This document shows positions 43,941 to 53,600 of a stretch of DNA of 64,000 nt, piece after piece. The notes beneath the pieces were generated by a model that saw only the letters and a list, made by a program, of their open reading frames with translations, searched no databases and was not told the origin of the DNA. Origin of the DNA: Chloroflexota bacterium (GTDB lineage Bacteria > Chloroflexota > Limnocylindria > Limnocylindrales > CSP1-4); NCBI GenBank assembly GCA_021783095.1, contig JAJXUG010000007.1:34355-98354 (forward strand). Reading direction: 5' to 3'. A program made the translations under genes and the position numbers. Position 1 is the first letter of the stretch, and every line of letters begins with the position of its first letter.

Positions 43941-44417
43941 ATGACCCTACGCGAACGACTCCACGACGACACGACCGCCGCGATGCGGTCGGGTGATTCG
44001 CTGCGCCGTGACACCCTGCGGATGGTCCAGAGCGCCATCTACAACGTCGAGAAGGCCAAGCGAGTAGGCCTGACCGAGGACGAGGTGCTCGGCGTCGTCA
44101 GCAAGGAAGTGAAGACCCGCCGCGAGAGCGTCGAGGCGTTCCGCAACGGCGGGCGCGAGGACCTCGCGACCAAGGAGGAGGCGGAGATCGCCATCCTCTC
44201 GGGCTACCTCCCGCAGCAGCTCACCGATGACGAGCTGCGCGCCCTCGTCGACGAGGGGATCGCCGCCACCGGCGCCACCTCCGCCCGCGACCTGGGCAAG
44301 GTGATGGGCTGGCTGAGTCCCAAGATCCGCGGCCGCGCCGACGGCAAGACCGCCTCGGGCCTCGTCGCCCAGACGCTCGCCCGCGCGGACCTCGCCGCGC
44401 ACGGGGCCGGCCACTAG
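43941..44417 (+). CDS. yqeY: GatB/YqeY-domain protein
   Basis: A 158-residue protein of the YqeY family, related to the tail domain of GatB; its function is unclear, possibly tRNA-related. LRERLHDDTTAAMRSGDSLRRDTLRMVQSAI opens it, then KTRRESVEAFRNGGREDLATKEEAEIAILSGYLPQQLTDDEL and MGWLSPKIRGRADGKTASGLV. AGGAGGGT lies 5 nt before the ATG. Sits between rpsU and pgpH, which is usual. Confidence 0.95.
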   Translation: MTLRERLHDDTTAAMRSGDSLRRDTLRMVQSAIYNVEKAKRVGLTEDEVLGVVSKEVKTRRESVEAFRNGGREDLATKEEAEIAILSGYLPQQLTDDELRALVDEGIAATGATSARDLGKVMGWLSPKIRGRADGKTASGLVAQTLARADLAAHGAGH

Positions 44418-44441
44418 GCCGCAGGGCGCAGGGCCGAACCC

Positions 44442-46604
44442 GTGCTCGCCTCGTCGGCCCCGGAGGCCAGCGTCGACTTCACGCGCCGCGACGCGTGGCG
44501 CCTGCTCGCCGCGTCGGTCCTGCTCATCGCCGCGATGTCGGCGATCCTCGGCCTCGACGTCCTGCCGGCCCAGCCGGCGCTCGAGCTGGGCCAGCCCGCG
44601 CCGACAATCGTCCAGGCACCGCGCGCGAGCCACTACATCAGCGAGGTCCTCACCCAGCAGGCGCAGGACGCGGCGCGCGCGGCGGTCGAGCCCCAGTACA
44701 CCTACACCCCGGCAAGTGCAGCGGCGGTCGCCGCCCAGCAGGCCCGAGCGTTCGAGCAGCAGGCGGCGGTCGTGGACGCGGCGTTCGCGCCGAGCGTGAC
44801 CCCGCTGGGGCGCCAGGCGCTGCTTGCAGGGGCGCTCGGCGACCTCTCGTCAGCGGACCGCAAGACGCTCACCAACCTGACCGCCGAGCGCTGGCAGGCC
44901 GTCCGGGACGAGGCGGCCCGCGTCCTCGCCACGGTCGAGGGCGCCGAGCTGCGCGACAGCGAACTTCCGCTGATCAAGAGCGGCATCGCGGTCCGGATCG
45001 CGGGCGACCTCTCGCCCGACGAGCGCTCGCTGGCGGCGGCGATGGTGGGGCCGCTGCTCGTCCCCAACTCGTCCTACTCCGAGCAGCTGACCCAGGAGCA
45101 GCAGGCCGCTGCGGCCGCGGCGGTCGCCCCCGTCCAGGCCAGCTGGGAACAGGGCGAGACGATCGTCGCCAACGGCGTTCGGATCGACGCCGCCGCCTAC
45201 GAGGCCATCGTCTTCTTCGGGCTCAACCAGGGCGGGCTCGACGTCGCGCGCCTCGTGGGGTTCTTCGGCCTCTCGGTCCTGACGATCGCGCTGCTGCTGC
45301 TCTGGACCTGGCGGTTCCGCCGCGAGTTCTGGCACCGCAACAACGTGCTCCTGCTGCTGAGCGTGATCCTGCTGGTGGCCGTCCTCTCGCTCAAGCTCAC
45401 GGCCGGCCGCTACTGGCTGCCGTACGCGCTGCCCCTCGGCGCGGTGGGCATGCTGGTCACGGTCCTCCTCGACGGGGGGCCCGCGCTGGTCCTGACCGCG
45501 CTGCTGGCGATCCTCGCCGCGGCGGTGAACGGCGGCGGGTACGGCGGCGGGCTCGAGCTCGCGGCGTACACGCTCCTGGGCGGGATTGCCGGGATCGTGG
45601 CCGTGCGCCGCGGCGACCGGCTGTCGGTCTTCGTCCGCGCGGGCGCCTCTGTGTTCGTCGTCCAGGCCATGGTGATCGTGATCTTCGCCTTGCTGGGCCG
45701 GCAGGACATGCGCGGCGTGCTGGAGCTGATCGGCGCGGTGGCGGTGTCGTCCGGCGGCGCGGCGGTGGCGACGGCGGGCTCGGTTGCCGTGGTCGGCTCC
45801 GTGTTCGGCATCCTCACGGTGTTCCAGCTGCTCGAGCTCGCGAACCCGTCGGCGCCGCTCCTGCGGCGGCTGCTCGTCGAGACGCCGGGCACCTACCACC
45901 ACTCGCTGATGGTGGGCAACCTGGCCGAGCGCGCCGCCGAGGCGATCGGCGCGGACCCGCTCGTGGCCCGCGTGGCTGCGTACTACCACGATGTGGGCAA
46001 GCTCTCGAACCCGGCCGCGTTCATCGAGAACCAGGCGGGCGGCGACAACCTCCACGACGAGCTGGACCCCGAGGCGTCGGCGCAGCTGCTCAAGAGCCAC
46101 GTGTCCGAGGGGATCGACATCGCCTACGGCGCAGGGCTGCCCAAGACGCTGATCGCGTTCATCCCGCAGCACCACGGGACGGGCGTGATGTCGTACTTCT
46201 ATGCGCGGGCGAGGGAGGCGGCGGCGGCGGCGTATGGCGGGCTCGAGACGCCCGAGGGCCGCAAGGCGGCCGAAGCGGTGGACATCCGCAGGTTCCGCCA
46301 CGGCGGGCCGAAGCCGCAGTCACGCGAGGCGGCAATCATCATGCTCGCCGACTCCGTGGAGGCCTCGGTGCGCTCGCTTGCCTCCCGCGACGAGGGGGCG
46401 ATCCGCGCGATGGTGGCCCGGATCTTCGAGGAGCGGATCGCCGACGGCCAGTTCAACGAGTGCGACCTCACGCTGCGCGACCTCGAGCGCATCCGCGAGG
46501 CGTTCGTGGGGCAGCTACTCGGGATGTACCACCAGCGCGTGGCGTACCCGCAGAACAAGGTGGTCGAACTGGAGTCGCGGCGGGCGAAGACCGGCGACGA
46601 GTAG
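44442..46604 (+). CDS. pgpH: 7TM-HD cyclic-di-AMP phosphodiesterase (PgpH type)
   Basis: A 720-residue membrane enzyme. One N-terminal helix (about 20-40) is followed by an extracellular 7TMR-HDED domain (about 50-265), six or seven helices (about 275-470) and a C-terminal HD domain. The HD site is TPGTYHHSLMVGNLAE, AYYHDVGKLSNP (HD motif), QHHGTG and IIMLADSVEAS. PgpH homologues cleave c-di-AMP. GTG start at 44442, 25 nt after yqeY. ybeY, often next to pgpH, is here 3.5 kb away. Confidence 0.93.
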   Translation: MLASSAPEASVDFTRRDAWRLLAASVLLIAAMSAILGLDVLPAQPALELGQPAPTIVQAPRASHYISEVLTQQAQDAARAAVEPQYTYTPASAAAVAAQQARAFEQQAAVVDAAFAPSVTPLGRQALLAGALGDLSSADRKTLTNLTAERWQAVRDEAARVLATVEGAELRDSELPLIKSGIAVRIAGDLSPDERSLAAAMVGPLLVPNSSYSEQLTQEQQAAAAAAVAPVQASWEQGETIVANGVRIDAAAYEAIVFFGLNQGGLDVARLVGFFGLSVLTIALLLLWTWRFRREFWHRNNVLLLLSVILLVAVLSLKLTAGRYWLPYALPLGAVGMLVTVLLDGGPALVLTALLAILAAAVNGGGYGGGLELAAYTLLGGIAGIVAVRRGDRLSVFVRAGASVFVVQAMVIVIFALLGRQDMRGVLELIGAVAVSSGGAAVATAGSVAVVGSVFGILTVFQLLELANPSAPLLRRLLVETPGTYHHSLMVGNLAERAAEAIGADPLVARVAAYYHDVGKLSNPAAFIENQAGGDNLHDELDPEASAQLLKSHVSEGIDIAYGAGLPKTLIAFIPQHHGTGVMSYFYARAREAAAAAYGGLETPEGRKAAEAVDIRRFRHGGPKPQSREAAIIMLADSVEASVRSLASRDEGAIRAMVARIFEERIADGQFNECDLTLRDLERIREAFVGQLLGMYHQRVAYPQNKVVELESRRAKTGDE

Positions 46605-46760
46605 GGCCGGGGTCCCGGAGCCGCTCGGCCCCCGACCCACCGCCTGCCAGCGATCGGTGCCGCCTGACACCGGCTGGCGCACTCCGCCATTGACCGCGGC
46701 ACGCGTCCTCGCGAAGATCGTCTGACGCAGCGGGCGCGGGGCCCGGGCCAGGTCCGAGAG

Positions 46761-48620
46761 ATGAAAGTGCGAGGCGACGAGGCGATGCGGCTGTTGGTGC
46801 ACAGGTTCGCCCCGCTCATGGCGGCCGCGATGCTCATCGCGATGCTGGGGCCATCGTCCACGGCCGCCGCGAGCCCGACGTGGAGCCATCGGGATTCGCG
46901 GATCTGCGGGCCCTCCGCCGCCGACGAGGCGGCCTGCGCGAGCGTGGCCCGCGTGCTGTACGCGAACGGCGCCGCCTACCACGCCAAGTCGCCGGCCGAC
47001 CTCAGTCGCGTCGCCAGGGCCGCTGCGTCCGTGTCCTACACGGCGGTCGGGATCCGCAGCGCGTACGGCATCGCCGCGGTGGGCGACCCGTCGCGGGTCA
47101 TCGCCATCATCGACGCCTACGACGACCCCAACGCGTACAGCAACCTCTCGACCTACCGCTCGGCGATGGGCCTGCCGGCGATCGGCAACTGCTCGCTCAC
47201 CACCCTCACGGGCCTGACCAGCTCCGCGAAGACCCCGTGCTTCGCCAAGGTGAACCAGACGGGCGGCACGAAGTACCCGGTCGCGAACTCCGGCTGGGCG
47301 AACGAGATCGACCTCGACCTCCAGGCGGCCTCGGCCGTGTGCCCGATGTGCAGCATCGTGCTCGTCGAGGCGTCGACGGCCTCGTTCTCGAACCTGGGAA
47401 CGGCGATCACGACCGCCTCGGGCATCCCCCACGTCCTCGCGATCTCCAACAGCTACGGATCGAGCGGCGACGTCTCGGGCGCGAGCTACCCGGCCTGGGA
47501 CAACGCGGCCAAGAAGGGGCTCGCGGTCATGGCCTCCACCGGTGACGGCGGCTACGGTGCCTCCTTCCCGGCCTCGGGCACCTACGTCATCGCCGTCGGG
47601 GGCACGACGCTCGCCGTGGACGGCGCCGGTGCCCGGACGAGCGAGACCGCGTGGTCGGGTGCCGGCAGCGGGTGCTCCAGCTACAACCCCGCCGGATCGT
47701 GGCAGGTGATCGCGGGCAGCCCGTGCGGGACGAAGAAGGCGATGGCCGACCTCTCCGCGGACGCTGACCCGAGCTCGGGCCTCCAGATCTACACTACGTA
47801 CAACGGCACGAGAGGTTGGTGGATCTTCGGCGGCACGAGCCTCTCGTCGCCGCTGATGGGGGCGCTGTACGCGATGCAGGGCGGCTACGACGCCACGACG
47901 CTGGCCGGGCCGTACGCCTGGGCGGCGTCCACGCCCTACTACGACGTGACCTCGGGCTCGAACGGCACGTGCAGCCCCACGGAGCTGTGCACGGCCGGCA
48001 CCGGCTGGGACGGCCCGACCGGCCGCGGCAGCATCCAGCTGGCGGCGGTGAGCCAGACGCTCGCGTCGATCTCCGTCTCCCCGTCGAGCGCGTCGATCCT
48101 CGTCAACGGCACGCAGCAGTTCACGGCCACCGGCCTCGCCCAGAACGGCTCGCCGCTGGCCGTCCAGCCCACGTTCACCTGGGCAACCAACGCCAGTGCC
48201 GGCGGGTCGATCAGCGCCACGGGCCTGTTCACCGCTGGCTCCACGGCTGGCGGGCCGTACACCGTCACCGCCACAAGCGACGCTGTCCAGGGCTCGGCGA
48301 GCGTCACGGTCACGGCTCCAGTCGCTGACTTCTCGCTGTCGGTCAGCCCGGCCTCGCAGTCGGTCAAGCGCGGCGCCACCGCCACCTACACCGTCACCGT
48401 CAACCCGCTCAACGGCTTCACGGGTTCGGTCGACCTCAGCCTCACCGGGGCACCCTCCGGGACGATCGTGACGTTCACCCCAACCTCGACGACCGGCAGC
48501 GCATCGCTGACGATCAAGACGGCAGCGAACACCAGGCAGGGCAACTACTCGCTGACGATCAAGGGCGTCAGCGGCACCCTGAGCCATTCGGTGCCGGCGA
48601 CCCTCAAGGTCACCAAGTAG
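46761..48620 (+). CDS. Secreted S53-like (sedolisin/pseudomonalisin) serine peptidase
   Basis: A 619-residue exported protein. The signal peptide is around MRLLVHRFAPLMAAAMLIA (second ATG at 46785 is a plausible start). The catalytic Glu/Asp pair is in WANEIDLDLQAAS (E and D four apart), the oxyanion Asp in ASTGDGGYGAS, and the nucleophile Ser in GGTSLSSPLMGA. This is the Ser-Glu-Asp order of family S53. An N-terminal propeptide-like part is short. The C-terminus has a BIG_2-like Ig domain (about 430-515) and another Ig-like beta domain (about 520-619). Probably acts outside the cell on acidic or proteinaceous substrates. Confidence 0.87.
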   Translation: MKVRGDEAMRLLVHRFAPLMAAAMLIAMLGPSSTAAASPTWSHRDSRICGPSAADEAACASVARVLYANGAAYHAKSPADLSRVARAAASVSYTAVGIRSAYGIAAVGDPSRVIAIIDAYDDPNAYSNLSTYRSAMGLPAIGNCSLTTLTGLTSSAKTPCFAKVNQTGGTKYPVANSGWANEIDLDLQAASAVCPMCSIVLVEASTASFSNLGTAITTASGIPHVLAISNSYGSSGDVSGASYPAWDNAAKKGLAVMASTGDGGYGASFPASGTYVIAVGGTTLAVDGAGARTSETAWSGAGSGCSSYNPAGSWQVIAGSPCGTKKAMADLSADADPSSGLQIYTTYNGTRGWWIFGGTSLSSPLMGALYAMQGGYDATTLAGPYAWAASTPYYDVTSGSNGTCSPTELCTAGTGWDGPTGRGSIQLAAVSQTLASISVSPSSASILVNGTQQFTATGLAQNGSPLAVQPTFTWATNASAGGSISATGLFTAGSTAGGPYTVTATSDAVQGSASVTVTAPVADFSLSVSPASQSVKRGATATYTVTVNPLNGFTGSVDLSLTGAPSGTIVTFTPTSTTGSASLTIKTAANTRQGNYSLTIKGVSGTLSHSVPATLKVTK

Positions 48621-48662
48621 GACGGGCGGCGGCAAATTCTCGGCGCCCCGCGACAGGCAGAA

Positions 48663-48694
48663 GGCGCGGTGGGGCGGTCTCCGCCCCGCCGCGG
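48663..48694. terminator. Strong hairpin after the S53 gene
   Basis: GCGGTGGGGCGG and CCGCCCCGCCGC pair over 12 bp with one G-T wobble and a TCT loop. It lies between convergent units. Confidence 0.6.
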
Positions 48695-48737
48695 CGCCTC
48701 GCCGATCCCAGCTGCGCACCGGGAGGCTGCGGACGGT

Positions 48738-49404
48738 TCAGCTGCCGCTCGCGCCGCCGATCGTGATCGTCTTGGGACCCAGTACGATCCCGTGATCTGG
48801 GGCGACCGCAGCCTGGATCACCGAGCCCTCCCAGCGGTACACGCCGGGCGACACGACCCTCGCGATGTAGCGCAGCGTCCAGGTGCCGACCTTGGCGTTG
48901 CCGCCGATGGTCGCCTCGACGCGCTGCCCGCTGATCGAATCGGGACCGACGGTCCATGCCGTGGCGCTGCTCGTGTCCCAGCGGTCACCGCCGATCGCGG
49001 TCAGCCCGGACGGCGTCCAGTCCACCAAACGCCAGACGTCCTTGCGGGCCGCCCTCGAGAGCGTGACGCGGATCGTGATGACGATGCGGTCGGAGATGCC
49101 GATGCGCCCGGTTGCGCAGGCGGAAGGTGGTGTTCGTCGCCACAGCTCCGGATCCGGCGGTGACCGGTTCCAGGGTCGCGACGAGGGGGAGGTCGGTGAG
49201 GGTGACCGGCGACCAGCTGGTCGGCCCGGACGAGGGTGGGCTCGTCGGCTGGCTGCTCGGGCTGGCCGTTGCCGCGCTTTGCGGCGGCGACGCCGGCGAG
49301 CCGCTCGGAGTTGGGAAAGGGCTCCCGCAACCTGCCACTAGCGCGATCACGGCGAGCAGGGTGGGGAGCACATCGACGGGACGCCGCGTTCGGGCTTCGC
49401 CCAT
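48738..49404 (-). pseudogene. Decayed paralogue of the alpha-2-macroglobulin lipoprotein
   Basis: The first part (from ATG 49404, Shine-Dalgarno GAGGAGA) is a lipoprotein N-terminus: hydrophobic core, lipobox LVAGC, Ser/Pro linker, then DLPLVATLEPVTAGSGAVAT, which aligns with GLPRVATLVPTLLAGDAVAR of the large gene at 50653. The second part, in another frame, begins GRIGISDRIVITIRVTLSRA and runs WRLVDWTPSGL to TLRYIARVVSPGVYRWEGSV, aligning with the last about 110 residues of the same large protein (TLRYVARVVTPGTYTWEPAV). Some 1,400 residues are missing between. The frames differ by one near 49100-49125. Confidence 0.7.
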
Positions 49405-49519
49405 CGGATTCTCCTCGGCGACGGGCAGCCGGAGCGGCTGTGCCGCGTAGCCGGGGACCAAGACGCGCCTCGGCCGCCGAGCGTTACCTGCTCCTCCGAG
49501 GATGCGCTCGGCGGGGCCG

Positions 49520-50023
49520 TCAGTCGGCCTGGGTCTCCTCGGCGAAGCGCGCCTCCAGCTCCTCCTCGGTGAGAATCTCCTGGTCCGCCGGCAGGCCGTC
49601 GATGTAGAGCTCGCCGTGGAGGTGGTCGAACTCGTGCTGGATGGCCCGGGCCAGCTCCCCGTGGCCGGAGATCGTGACGCGGCGGCCGTGGCGGTCCTGC
49701 CCGCTCACCACGGCGTGCTCGGCGCGCAGCCGCCACGCCCGGTAGCCCGGGACCGACAGGCAGCCCTCCCAGGCGCCCTCCTCGCCGGAGCGGTGGAGGA
49801 TCTCGGGGTTCGCCACCTCGTACAGCTCGTCGTCCACGCGCATCACGAACAGCTGGAGGTCCAGGCCGATCTGCTGGGCGGCCAGGCCCACGCCGGGCGC
49901 GGCGTCCATCGTCTCGACCATGTCGTCGAGCAGGCGGCCGAGCTCGCGATCGAAGCGGACGATCGGCTGCCCTGGCAGGCGAAGACGGGCATCGCCGAGG
50001 GTCACGATGGGTCGGATGGCCAT
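49520..50023 (-). CDS. def: Peptide deformylase
   Basis: Removes the formyl group from nascent protein N-termini. It has 167 residues. Motif 1 GVGLAAQQIG (about residue 44), motif 2 EGCLSVPG (about 88, Cys metal ligand) and motif 3 QHEFDHLHG (about 130, HExxH). All three are intact. ATG 50023 is 7 nt after TACCAT. It is divergent from ybeY with a 62-bp shared promoter region. Confidence 0.96.
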   Translation of the reverse strand: MAIRPIVTLGDARLRLPGQPIVRFDRELGRLLDDMVETMDAAPGVGLAAQQIGLDLQLFVMRVDDELYEVANPEILHRSGEEGAWEGCLSVPGYRAWRLRAEHAVVSGQDRHGRRVTISGHGELARAIQHEFDHLHGELYIDGLPADQEILTEEELEARFAEETQAD

Positions 50024-50030
50024 GCGCCCG

Positions 50031-50036
50031 ATGGTA
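50031..50036 (-). promoter_or_regulatory. -10 box of def (TACCAT)
   Basis: TACCAT ends 7 nt before the def ATG. Confidence 0.45.
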
Positions 50037-50073
50037 GCGCGCGGCCGATCCGCCGACGGCCCTCGGGCTGCGC

Positions 50074-50079
50074 TACGGT
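50074..50079 (+). promoter_or_regulatory. -10 box of ybeY (TACGGT)
   Basis: TACGGT ends 6 nt before ATG 50086, which selects that start over GTG 50080. Confidence 0.45.
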
Positions 50080-50085
50080 GTGCCC

Positions 50086-50637
50086 ATGAGCACGCACCAC
50101 ATGGGCGGCTGGCGGGTGGACATCGAGCGCCGCGACGGCGTCCCGCGCCTCCTGCCGGCCACCGCCCTCGCCAGGGCCGTCGCTGCGACGCTCGAGGCTG
50201 CCGGGGCGCCCACGCCCGCCTCGATCGGCCTGATCCTCTCCGACGACGCCGAGCTGGCCGAGCTCAACGCCGCGCACATGGGCAAGGACGGCCCCACCGA
50301 CGTGCTCTCGTTCCCGCTGCTCGCGCCGGACGAGTACCCCGACCACGCGGGCAAGAGCTCAGGCGCGGCGGGGGGGCCGGCCGGCGAGGCTTTCGAGGGC
50401 TTCGCCCTGCCGCCCGGAGCGCGCCCCCATCTCGGCGACATCATCGTGTCGGTCGAGCGCGCGGTGGACCAGGCCGAGGCCGGGCGAGGTGGCCAGACCG
50501 GCGACCTGCGCTGGGACGCCCGCGACGAGCTCCGCCTGCTAGTGACCCACGGCACGCTGCACGTCTGCGGGTGGGACCACGCCGACCCCGTCGAGGAGGC
50601 GGCGATGCGCGCTTTGGAGCGCCGCCTCCTCGCCTGA
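50086..50637 (+). CDS. ybeY: rRNA maturation RNase YbeY
   Basis: A zinc-dependent endoribonuclease for rRNA processing and quality control (183 residues). LILSDDAELAELNAAHMGKDGPTDVLSFPL is the standard core (split about 49-78). The zinc motif is THGTLHVCGWDHADPVEEAAM (three His, about 152-162). A 40-residue Gly/Ala-rich insert (about 85-115) lengthens it relative to usual YbeY. The neighbouring pgpH and def genes are typical company. Confidence 0.93.
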   Translation: MSTHHMGGWRVDIERRDGVPRLLPATALARAVAATLEAAGAPTPASIGLILSDDAELAELNAAHMGKDGPTDVLSFPLLAPDEYPDHAGKSSGAAGGPAGEAFEGFALPPGARPHLGDIIVSVERAVDQAEAGRGGQTGDLRWDARDELRLLVTHGTLHVCGWDHADPVEEAAMRALERRLLA

Positions 50638-50652
50638 CGGGGCGGTCCGGGA

Positions 50653-53600
50653 TCAGCTCCCCGGCGCCGAGATCGTGATCGCGGTGGGCGCCACGGTTGT
50701 GCCCGAGGATGGGTCCACGGTCGACTGGATCACCGCGGGCTCCCACGTGTACGTCCCCGGCGTGACGACGCGCGCGACGTACCGCAGGGTGTACTGCGAC
50801 CGGTCGGGGGCCCACCCCACGCAGAACTCCACGCGCTGCCCGTCGACAAGGGTCGGCGAGACGTCCCCCGGCAGGGCGCTGGGCTCCGACATGGCCCCGT
50901 ACCAGGGGATGGGCGCGAGGCCCGACGGGACGCTGTCAACGAGCCGCCAGCACGTGCCCCGCTCCGCGTCCGAAATGGTGACCGCGTAGGTCACCACCAC
51001 CGTGCCGTCGGCGGGGACCGTCCCAAACGGGCTGACCGTCCGCTCGACCGTGAAGCCCTTGGGCGGGGTGAGGCTTGACGGAGTCAGCACGCCATCCCAG
51101 GTCTGCACGACGAGCACGGAGCCCGAGACCGGCTCGACGGTCGCGCTCCGCGCCTGCGCCGGCGTCAGCACCTCGGCGATCGCCTGTCCCGCCTTGAGGC
51201 TCAGCTCCCGACGCGAGCCGTCGACGGTGAGTGCGGCCGAGGCCGCCGCGCCCGCAACCCGTGTCGCCCAGCCCCGCGCCGCGAGGGCCCGTTCGAGCTC
51301 CACGAGGGTCGTGTGGGATGGGTGCGCCTCGACGTAGGCGTCCATCGCCGCCGCGACCGGGTCGCCCAGCGACGCGGCCACGATCGCCAGGCGTGCCGTG
51401 ATCACCGTCATGTCCGCCCCCGGGCCTGGTTCGACGCGGACCTGGTCCCCGCGCCGCAACCCGGCCTGCGCGAGAACCTGCTGCTCGAGCGCGCCCGCCA
51501 GCGCCTCGTCGCCGGCCTCGAGCGCCCCGAGGGCGGCGTAGGCCCGCTCCTCGACGGTCAGGTCGGGCTGCGCGGCAGCCGCGCGGATCTGGCCGGCGAC
51601 TGGCTCGCCCAGTGCCGCGAGGCCTGCCAGTGCCAGCAGTCGCCGGGCGCGCGTCTCATCGGCGGACGTGGCCACCTGGGTCAGCAGGGAGCTGATGGTC
51701 GGCGCCGGGATCCGCGGGTCACCCGCCATCGCGGCGAGCGCCGTGACGTCGAGCTGCACCGAGCCCCATGAGACGATCGAGAGCCCGTCCTGCACCATGT
51801 ACGTGTCGAGGCCGTTGGGATCCGGCTCGGCGACGGCCGGCAGGCCGAACTGGGTCCGGAGGACCCGATTGGCAAGCGCCGCGGCAAGCTCCTGGTCGGA
51901 GCGAACCGCGCTCCCCGATGCGAGCTGCTCAAGGATCGGGACCACGCGGCCGCGCCCGGCGTCGACGAGCACGACCGACGTCAGCCCGGCGCCAGACTTG
52001 ACCTGCGTGGCGCCAACGAGCGGCGACCAGGTCGTCCGCAGCTGCGTCGCCCGGCTCGCCACCACGGTGAACGTCCGGACCATCGCGTCGGACACCGGTT
52101 TGCCGTCAACGACGGCGCTCCCGGCGATCCGCACCCGATGGGTCCCGACCGAGAGGGCCGGGAGCGGCACGTAGGCGGAGCCGAAGGCGTCGACCGCCAC
52201 CGTGGTCCCGGGCATGGGCAGCGTGTCCGAGCTGACGGCGAACGTGACGCGCGTCCCCGGCTTCAGCTCGCTCCCGAACGACCGGACGCGGAGGACTGGC
52301 CGGTCGGAACTGAGGTACTCGGGCGCCAGGACCGCGTCCACGAAGAACGGCAGCCCGACCGGCAGCTTGACGGACGTCGCGCCGGCGTCGAGCCGAGCGT
52401 CAACCGCCGTGGCGGCGACGCGCCACGAGGTGAGGTCGTCGGAGAGTGGGATCTGCACGGTGGCCCGCCCGTCGGCATCGGTGTGGACGACCTTGGCCAT
52501 CAGCCAGTCGCGGAAGTCGCTCCGCCCGCCGCCTGGGCCGCCGGTGGTGTCACCGCCGCCTCCACCGCCCTGGATGGCAGGGACCTTGTGCGACCACGCC
52601 ATGGCGATCAGGCCGCTCGGCACGTCCGTGTAGAGCATCTGCACGAGATCGGTGTCGGACGCCGCGCCCATCGCGTACAGCTTCTCGTCGATCGCGCGGA
52701 CGAACACGCTCGCCGCCACCGGGCGACCCGCCGGATCGAGCGTGCGCAGGCTGACCGTCGCCGTCTCGCCGGGCTGGTAGCGCGCCTTGTCCGGCGTGGC
52801 CGACACGGTCATCGTCCGGCTGCCCGGGTCAAGCCTCGCGGTGTAGAGCCACGGGACGACGTCGTAGCCGGTTCCGTTGAAGCGGACCGCGCCGATCGCG
52901 ACGTCGGGAACGCTGGTGCTCGTGAAGGGCATCGTGAATGTCGAGCCAGAGCCCACGGTGGCCGCGCGAAGCCCCTGCTGGAGCGTCAGGTACAGGTAGC
53001 GCTGCGGCGTGGCCGTCGTCGCGGGTGCCGTGAAGCGGACGCGGACCGTCTCGCCGACCGCGTACGCCTGGTCGTTGCCGTGCCCGTCGATGGAGGTGAG
53101 TCTCGGCGGGTCGACCGGCGAGACCATCTGGCCCGGGCTCTCCGTCCAGGTGTCGGCGAGGACCTGACGCCCCGCCTCGTCGCGGTAGGAGGCTGTGATC
53201 GAGTAGGCGTAGGCGTCGTGCGTGGTGGGGATGACGAAGCGGAAGGCGCCGTCGGCGCCCGTCCGGACGATCCGGGCAGGCAGCGTCAGGTCCTTGTCAT
53301 CGGCCTCGTACTTGGGCTGGACGCGCTTCGTGACGAAGTCGTAGGCGGTGCCGACCTGGTGCAGCTTGAGGTAGTGGGCAGTGACGACCACCCGTACGGT
53401 CGCGCCGGCGCGGGGCGCGCCACGCGGGTCCACGGCGCCCAGATCGGCGAGCGCGCCTTCATACCGCCCGAACGCCACCGAGTTGACCCCGCCGCTCACC
53501 GTGACCTTCGAGCCGGCGACGGCCCCGTCGAGGGACACGTAGGCGGAGCCCGCGAACACGGCGACCTGCGTGCTTGCGGCGAGGCTCGCCTCCTCCGGCA

